DNA of 9,676 nt from Treponema sp. (lineage in GTDB: Bacteria > Spirochaetota > Spirochaetia > Treponematales > Breznakiellaceae), in the NCBI GenBank assembly GCA_009786675.1, contig WQRP01000061.1, positions 1-9,676 on the forward strand, in the 5' to 3' direction. A program made the position numbers and the translations under genes. Under the pieces are notes generated by a model that saw nothing but the letters and a program-made list of their open reading frames with translations, was not told where the DNA came from and ran no database searches. Below are positions 6,089 to 9,676 of the stretch, piece by piece (within the stretch, counting starts at the first letter, position 1; the number at the start of each line of letters is the position of its first letter).

Positions 6089-6690
6089 AAACAATTAACA
6101 CCCTGGCAAGCCCCGCCGACCTCGCCGGGCTTAATACCGGCGACATAGTGTACCTGTCCGGAACCATCGCCACGGGCAGGGACGACGTCCATCGCCGCGT
6201 CGTGAGCGAGGGGCTTGAGCCGCCCTTCGACTTTCAAGACATGGCCATTTTCCACGCTGGGCCCATCGTCAGGGAAAAGCCGGGCAAGGAATACGAGGCG
6301 GTTTCCTTCGGACCGACCTCCTCGGTTCGCATGGAGGAATGGGCGGCGGGTTTTATCGAAAAAACCGGGGTTAGGATTATGGTGGGAAAGGGCGGCATGG
6401 GGGACAAAACCGCCGCCGCCTGCCGCGCAAGCGGGGCAATCCACTGCGTGTACCCGGGCGGATGCGCCGTGCTGGGGGCGCGGCAGGTGGAAAGGATAGA
6501 GGGCGTTTACTGGCGGGAACTGGGGATGCCCGAATGCCTGTGGGTAATGCGGGTGCGCGAGTTCGGCCCCCTAATCGTAAGCATCGACGTCCGGGGGAAC
6601 AACATGTTCGCGGAAAACGCGGCGCTGTACGCCCGGCGCATGGACACCTGCATGGAGCCCGCGATTGAGGGCCTGCGAGCCGTCCATTGA
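6085..6690 (+). CDS. ttdB: Class I Fe-S hydro-lyase beta subunit, L(+)-tartrate dehydratase / fumarase type
   Basis: Partner of the alpha subunit, forming the substrate-binding half of the active site; 201 residues, the same as E. coli TtdB as I recall it. Motifs: 'GDIVYLSGTIATGRDDVHRR' (19-38), 'IFHAGPIVR' (55-63), 'FGPTSSVRMEE' (75-85), 'GKGGMGDKTAAAC' (101-113), 'PGGCAVLGARQVERIEGV' (124-141), 'ELGMPECLWVMRVREFGPL' (145-163) and 'IDVRGNNMFAEN' (167-178). The start is GTG at 6085, whose GTGA overlaps the alpha stop TGA, implying translational coupling; GGAGG is 6 nt upstream. In fused fumarases this half is C-terminal. Whether the enzyme is a fumarase or a tartrate dehydratase cannot be settled from sequence; motif agreement favours the TtdB branch. 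Confidence 0.86.
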   Translation: MKTINTLASPADLAGLNTGDIVYLSGTIATGRDDVHRRVVSEGLEPPFDFQDMAIFHAGPIVREKPGKEYEAVSFGPTSSVRMEEWAAGFIEKTGVRIMVGKGGMGDKTAAACRASGAIHCVYPGGCAVLGARQVERIEGVYWRELGMPECLWVMRVREFGPLIVSIDVRGNNMFAENAALYARRMDTCMEPAIEGLRAVH

Positions 6691-6718
6691 ACTTTTTGCC
6701 GGCTAATTATGCGGGGGA

Positions 6719-6747
6719 CGGCATAGGGGAAGGGTTCCTCTATGCCG
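6719..6747. terminator. Hairpin between convergent genes, probable bidirectional terminator
   Basis: The arms 6719-6730 and 6736-6747 form a 12-bp stem (CGGCATAG outer part, one G-T wobble, GGA inner part) with a 5-nt loop AGGGT. It lies in the 76-nt gap between the stops of ttdB (plus) and the surface protein (minus). No run of T follows on either strand, so it is not a textbook intrinsic terminator; it may act with Rho or protect 3' ends. Confidence 0.65.
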
Positions 6748-6766
6748 CCTAACCTCGCGTTAATTG

Positions 6767-9676
6767 CTATTGCCGTGCTCTTCTTTGGCGTGACCTGCCA
6801 GGGGCCGTCCGTTCCGAGGGTTCCAGGGGTTCGGAAAGGCTGAAAAATATAGGCCCAAAGTCGGCAAATGGTATGGTGTTGCTTCCCGCAGTGATGTTTC
6901 TTGACCATATAACATAGTCAGCTACCGGCCATCCCCACCAATCATCGATACCCATGAAAACATGATAGGTTCCTGTTAAAGGCAGCCCACTGGAAGTAAA
7001 TATTTCAAAAGTCACCGTAGGGCCAGGTATCCGTGAAAAATTAGACCAGCCAACAAAATTGTAAAAGCTGTCCAAAATCTCTATACCCGCGTAATGATCC
7101 CAATACCTGATTGGTATCCCCGTAACGGTTATGGTTGTCTGGGAAATAACGGGACCAAAGGCGGTAAACGGTATGGTGTTGGCTCCCGCATTGATGAATC
7201 TGGCAGGCAGAGAATACGCCACTCCCCAATCCAAAAGCCACAGCACAATATCGTAAGTTCCGGGATGAACAGCCTGATCAAAGTGAAAAGTCGTTGAAGA
7301 ACCTACGTTCTGCACAAATGCAGTTCCAACAGTATTCCCTGTTCCAGGGAGATTCAAGTCCATATCCCCCCAGTTGCCCCAATACCTGCTTGGTATTCCC
7401 GTAACGGTTATGCTAACCGGCTGGGGAGTGATATGTACATCGCGCTGTCCCCTTACGGTTAGTTCGGTGACTATAAATGTTGCCGGCCCGTCACTTTCGA
7501 CATGGTTTCCCCTTACCCTTATGCTCTGCGGATTCGTCGCCACAATGGCGCTCACGTCTGGCGCCGTTAGGGTATGCTCGATCGTAAAGGCATGCCCGGC
7601 CGAAACCATAGCGTAATTGCCAAGCGGCCTCCAGTCGTAATGGTCGGTGTTAAGCAGCATCTGGTTGGCTGTAACGGCTATTCCCGATATCCGTATGACG
7701 TCGCCGGTGCGGAAATCAAAGCCCGCATGGTTCAGGTCGAAACCCGCCCAGTTGGAGCTGGCCGTAACCTGCAGTAAATTCCTGTTGGCTCCTCTTATAA
7801 CCTCGAATGCTATGTCGCTGTTTCCGCCCGCCCGCGTAATAAACTGGGGCATCGTAAAGATTTGGGCGTAATTGGTTGTGCCTGCCGCCAAACTTTGGAA
7901 GAGCGGCTCCGTTGCCAGGTCGAAGATCGCGTCCGCCGGGCGTGACACCGTGGGCGGTACCGCCGCAAGAACGGGGCCGACTGGCAGGCTAGTAACGCTG
8001 CCTGAATTGCCAGTACGGGTTGCGACTACGGAAATGGAATAACCTATATCGCCGGTTTGTACCACATACGTGGCGTTGTTCGTGCCTATTTGCGTGGTTC
8101 CGCGCATCCACTGGAAGGAAGTTGTTCCGCTGCCGCCAAGAAGGGTTGTGCTTGCCGTAAGCTGCTGCCCTACCTGAGGTGTTCCCAATATGCTCACCGC
8201 CCCAGTCAGGGGTGGCAGGGGAGCGGCAGTTACCGGGCCAACCGCGATGGCCGTAACGTAGCCGGAATAGCCTTCGCGAGTTACGGTTACGCTAATGGTC
8301 GAATTCAAATGCGCGGATGTCAGCAGAAACGTGCTTCCGGTGCCGATGGCAACGCCCCCGGATATCCACTGGAAGGAAATGGCGCCGGTACCGCCAAGGT
8401 TGTTTATGTTTACCCCAAGGGTCTGCCCCACTTGGGCGGTGCCGGTTATGCTAATATTCCCGTCCAAAAGGGGATCGCCGTCAAAGACGGACCACGGTAT
8501 GGTGTTTTCCCCCGCGTTAAGGTGTGTTAGCACATCTGTCCAATAGATATAGTAAGAGCCATAGTCCTCATCGCCATGGTAAATCAAGATCACGACATAG
8601 TAACTTCCTGCGAGCAAGTGCGAAACATGTACCCTTATTGCCCCAACCCAGCTTATCTGACCCCAGGTCGAGGTCCCAACGTGCGTCCCGAGCGCGTTAT
8701 CCAGCTCTATCCTAGCCCAGTAATCATGGTACCAGTATGGTATGCCGGTAACAGTTATGGTGATGGCGGGGATAAAGTTACCATGCGTCACAACGGTCGC
8801 ACCCAGAGGTATGTTCATCTGCGGCAGATCATATCCGGCAATCCGCTCATGCCTGTCGGTACCCCTAACACCAAAAAAGGTCAGGTAAGGCCCGGCTAAG
8901 GTAAACGGCGTATTGTTCGCTTCCGTTTCCGGCAGAGTCCCCACAAACTCGAACATCGTAAAGGTCATCGACGTGCCCATTATCCGATAAAGGGGCGACA
9001 TGGCGGTGAAATCATACACGCCTGGCGGTTCCAGTGCTATAAACCCGTAAAGGCCGACATACCGCTCCGGTATATTATTGACGGTCATGGTTATGGCGCT
9101 GCCGGCCGGCCTCTGCGCGGCTCCGTTTGTCACGGACGCGGTGTTGTTGGTCGAGGTAAGATAGTTCGTCCTAATAAACACGTAGTCGGTAATGAAATTC
9201 CCGTGTTCTGCCGCACCGCGCAATGCAGTCCCAAAGAACCCCGGCCCGGCCGTGTTTCCGCCCGCGCCATCACCGAAAATGGTTCCGTTGCTTATGCGGA
9301 AGGTTCCCTGGTTGTAGACACCACCGCCACCCCGGCCGCCGAAGTTGCCGGAGATCGTTCCGCCGCGCATATCAAAATGTCCGCCGCTCGTAACGTGTAC
9401 GCCGCCACCGCTCCAAACGTTGGATCTGTTATTCATGATGCTTCCACCGTGCATAATAAACCTGCCGCCGGCGTTCACGAACACGCCGCCGCCACGGGTA
9501 GCCTCGCTGGCCGATGTGTTATGGTTATTTGCAATCAGTGTATCCGCGTTCATAATCAGGGTGCCGCCGCTGTTCACCCCAACCAAATGGCTAGTGTTGG
9601 TCGGATGGCCCACAAGATCGATATTGCTGTCCAGTACCAGGGTAAGGCCGGAACCTATCGAAAACAACGCGCCACT
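6767..9676 (-). CDS. Large modular repeat-containing surface protein, N-terminus beyond window
   Basis: 969 residues visible, open to the right edge, so signal peptide and start are unseen. Numbering from the TTG at 9667. Order: glycine-rich beta-helix repeats (about 28-135; 'GGVFVNAGGRFIMHGGSI' style); 'GIP' module copies 1 and 2 (190-300, 301-400); two Ig-like domains (403-480, 489-568); a predicted all-beta domain (about 575-745); 'GIP' copies 3 and 4 (748-840, 843-940); a basic tail (941-966) ending 'GRSRQRRARQ'. There are no catalytic motifs, cysteines or membrane helices in the visible part. This composition, rich in N, T, S, G and aromatic residues, is typical of secreted or cell-surface proteins. 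Base composition looks lower in GC than the metabolic genes, which may reflect the amino acids or a different history. Function unknown; adhesion or carbohydrate binding are guesses. The gene is convergent with ttdAB. Confidence 0.85.
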   Translation of the reverse strand, partial: SGALFSIGSGLTLVLDSNIDLVGHPTNTSHLVGVNSGGTLIMNADTLIANNHNTSASEATRGGGVFVNAGGRFIMHGGSIMNNRSNVWSGGGVHVTSGGHFDMRGGTISGNFGGRGGGGVYNQGTFRISNGTIFGDGAGGNTAGPGFFGTALRGAAEHGNFITDYVFIRTNYLTSTNNTASVTNGAAQRPAGSAITMTVNNIPERYVGLYGFIALEPPGVYDFTAMSPLYRIMGTSMTFTMFEFVGTLPETEANNTPFTLAGPYLTFFGVRGTDRHERIAGYDLPQMNIPLGATVVTHGNFIPAITITVTGIPYWYHDYWARIELDNALGTHVGTSTWGQISWVGAIRVHVSHLLAGSYYVVILIYHGDEDYGSYYIYWTDVLTHLNAGENTIPWSVFDGDPLLDGNISITGTAQVGQTLGVNINNLGGTGAISFQWISGGVAIGTGSTFLLTSAHLNSTISVTVTREGYSGYVTAIAVGPVTAAPLPPLTGAVSILGTPQVGQQLTASTTLLGGSGTTSFQWMRGTTQIGTNNATYVVQTGDIGYSISVVATRTGNSGSVTSLPVGPVLAAVPPTVSRPADAIFDLATEPLFQSLAAGTTNYAQIFTMPQFITRAGGNSDIAFEVIRGANRNLLQVTASSNWAGFDLNHAGFDFRTGDVIRISGIAVTANQMLLNTDHYDWRPLGNYAMVSAGHAFTIEHTLTAPDVSAIVATNPQSIRVRGNHVESDGPATFIVTELTVRGQRDVHITPQPVSITVTGIPSRYWGNWGDMDLNLPGTGNTVGTAFVQNVGSSTTFHFDQAVHPGTYDIVLWLLDWGVAYSLPARFINAGANTIPFTAFGPVISQTTITVTGIPIRYWDHYAGIEILDSFYNFVGWSNFSRIPGPTVTFEIFTSSGLPLTGTYHVFMGIDDWWGWPVADYVIWSRNITAGSNTIPFADFGPIFFSLSEPLEPSERTAPGRSRQRRARQ
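6848..7426 (-). repeat. 'GIP' module copies 3 and 4 of the surface protein
   Basis: Copy 3 (7148-7426) opens 'SITVTGIPSRYWGNWGDMDL' and closes 'FINAGANTIPFTAFGPV'; copy 4 (6848-7141) opens 'TITVTGIPIRYWDHYAGIEI' and closes 'NITAGSNTIPFADFGPI'. The closing segment is conserved at DNA level: GGTATGGTGTT occurs at 6870-6880 and 7170-7180, exactly 300 bp apart, and again near 8496-8506 in copy 2. The shared nucleotides imply fairly recent duplication or continuing recombination among copies. Confidence 0.75.
7433..7945 (-). other. Predicted all-beta domain of the surface protein
   Basis: About 170 residues between the Ig-like pair and GIP copy 3. Contains 'AGFDLNHAGFDFRTGDVIRI' , 'NYAMVSAGHAFTIEHTL' and 'TNPQSIRVRG'. 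Alternating strands and many exposed aromatic and polar residues suggest a jelly-roll, possibly carbohydrate-binding, fold. I do not recognise a named family, and ligand binding is a guess. Confidence 0.4.
7964..8461 (-). repeat. Two tandem Ig-like domains of the surface protein
   Basis: Copy 1 (8228-8461) and copy 2 (7964-8203) share 'xxISITGTxQVGQxL', 'LLGGSGxxSFQWxxGxxxIGT', and a C-terminal 'ISVxxTRxGxSGxVTxxxVGPV', at a spacing of 86 residues (258 bp). The 'QVGQ ... FQW ... GPV' pattern is that of bacterial Ig-like extracellular spacers. They separate GIP copies 1-2 from the rest. Confidence 0.75.
8468..9100 (-). repeat. 'GIP' module copies 1 and 2 of the surface protein
   Basis: Copy 1 (8768-9100) opens 'ITMTVNNIPERYVGLYGFI' and copy 2 (8468-8767) opens 'ITITVTGIPYWYHDYWARI'. 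Both continue with an Ile/Leu strand, a central 'xxIxxxxxxVxFTxF'-like strand and a closing strand; copy 2 ends 'LNAGENTIPWSVFDGD'. They resemble copies 3 and 4 further along. Copy 1 is the most divergent and slightly longer. Confidence 0.7.
9263..9586 (-). repeat. Beta-helix repeats of the surface protein
   Basis: Successive rungs of about 20-27 residues share a pattern GG-x-(V/L)-x-(V/M)-x-x-GG-x-F-x-(I/M)-x-GG-x-I-x-x-N: 'GGTLIMNADTLIANN', 'GGVFVNAGGRFIMHGGSIMNN', split here as 'GGVFVNAGGRF' and 'IMHGGSIMNN', 'GGVHVTSGGHFDMRGGTISG', and 'GGVYNQGTFRISNGTI'. This is characteristic of right-handed parallel beta-helices in polymorphic outer-membrane and adhesin-like proteins. More rungs probably lie beyond the right edge. 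Confidence 0.75.

Noticed and set aside
6691..6860. Frameshift near the C-terminus of the surface protein, because the last 26 residues are unlike the rest
   Set aside because: The basic tail 'GRSRQRRARQ' is odd, but neither alternative frame continues a recognisable module, and the stop lies just before the terminator hairpin, so the annotated end is reasonable.
6848..9586. Spaced direct repeats as a CRISPR array or mobile-element repeats
   Set aside because: The repeats are imperfect, in frame, and encode protein modules in one long open frame; there are no uniform spacers.
1..9676. tRNA, rRNA, riboswitch, insertion sequence or attachment site
   Set aside because: No cloverleaf, conserved rRNA stretch, known riboswitch core, transposase motif or terminal inverted repeats were noticed by eye in the short gaps between genes.

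Overview
The window is bacterial, GC-rich and densely coded, with no RNA genes, CRISPR array or transposon visible. A modular surface protein built from a glycine-rich beta-helix, Ig-like repeats and repeats opening with 'ITVTGIP', beside a split class I Fe-S hydratase and an RbsA-type ABC transporter, suggests a host-associated anaerobe or fermenter. My best guess is a spirochaete of the Treponema group from a gut. This rests on gene content and protein style, not on a marker gene, and is tentative.

Layout. (1) 1-1902, minus strand: ATP-binding protein and start of the permease of a CUT2-family (ribose/galactose-like) sugar ABC importer. The genes overlap by 14 nt and the permease runs off the left edge. 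A leader at about 1942-2033 carries a candidate promoter and a 20-bp-spaced direct repeat. (2) 2034-4044, minus strand: a small membrane-anchored protein of unknown function followed by argH (argininosuccinate lyase). (3) 4045-4120: divergent intergenic region with back-to-back candidate promoters and a near-perfect 16-bp palindrome. (4) 4121-5158, plus strand: a stand-alone mannitol-type PTS EIIC permease with no EIIB or EIIA domain. (5) 5207-6690, plus strand: a two-gene operon (4-nt overlap) for a heterodimeric Fe-S hydro-lyase, closest by motif to L(+)-tartrate dehydratase TtdA/TtdB. (6) 6719-6747: a strong hairpin between convergent genes. (7) 6767-9676, minus strand: a large repeat-built surface protein whose N-terminus lies beyond the right edge.

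Functionally the window combines carbohydrate uptake (ABC importer, PTS permease), arginine synthesis releasing fumarate (ArgH), C4-dicarboxylate hydration (TtdAB family) and a probable cell-surface or adhesive protein. Most unusual are the repeated ~95-110 residue 'GIP' module of the surface protein, the orphan EIIC, and two genes whose -10 boxes end exactly 7 nt before the ATG with no good Shine-Dalgarno sequence, suggesting leaderless mRNAs.
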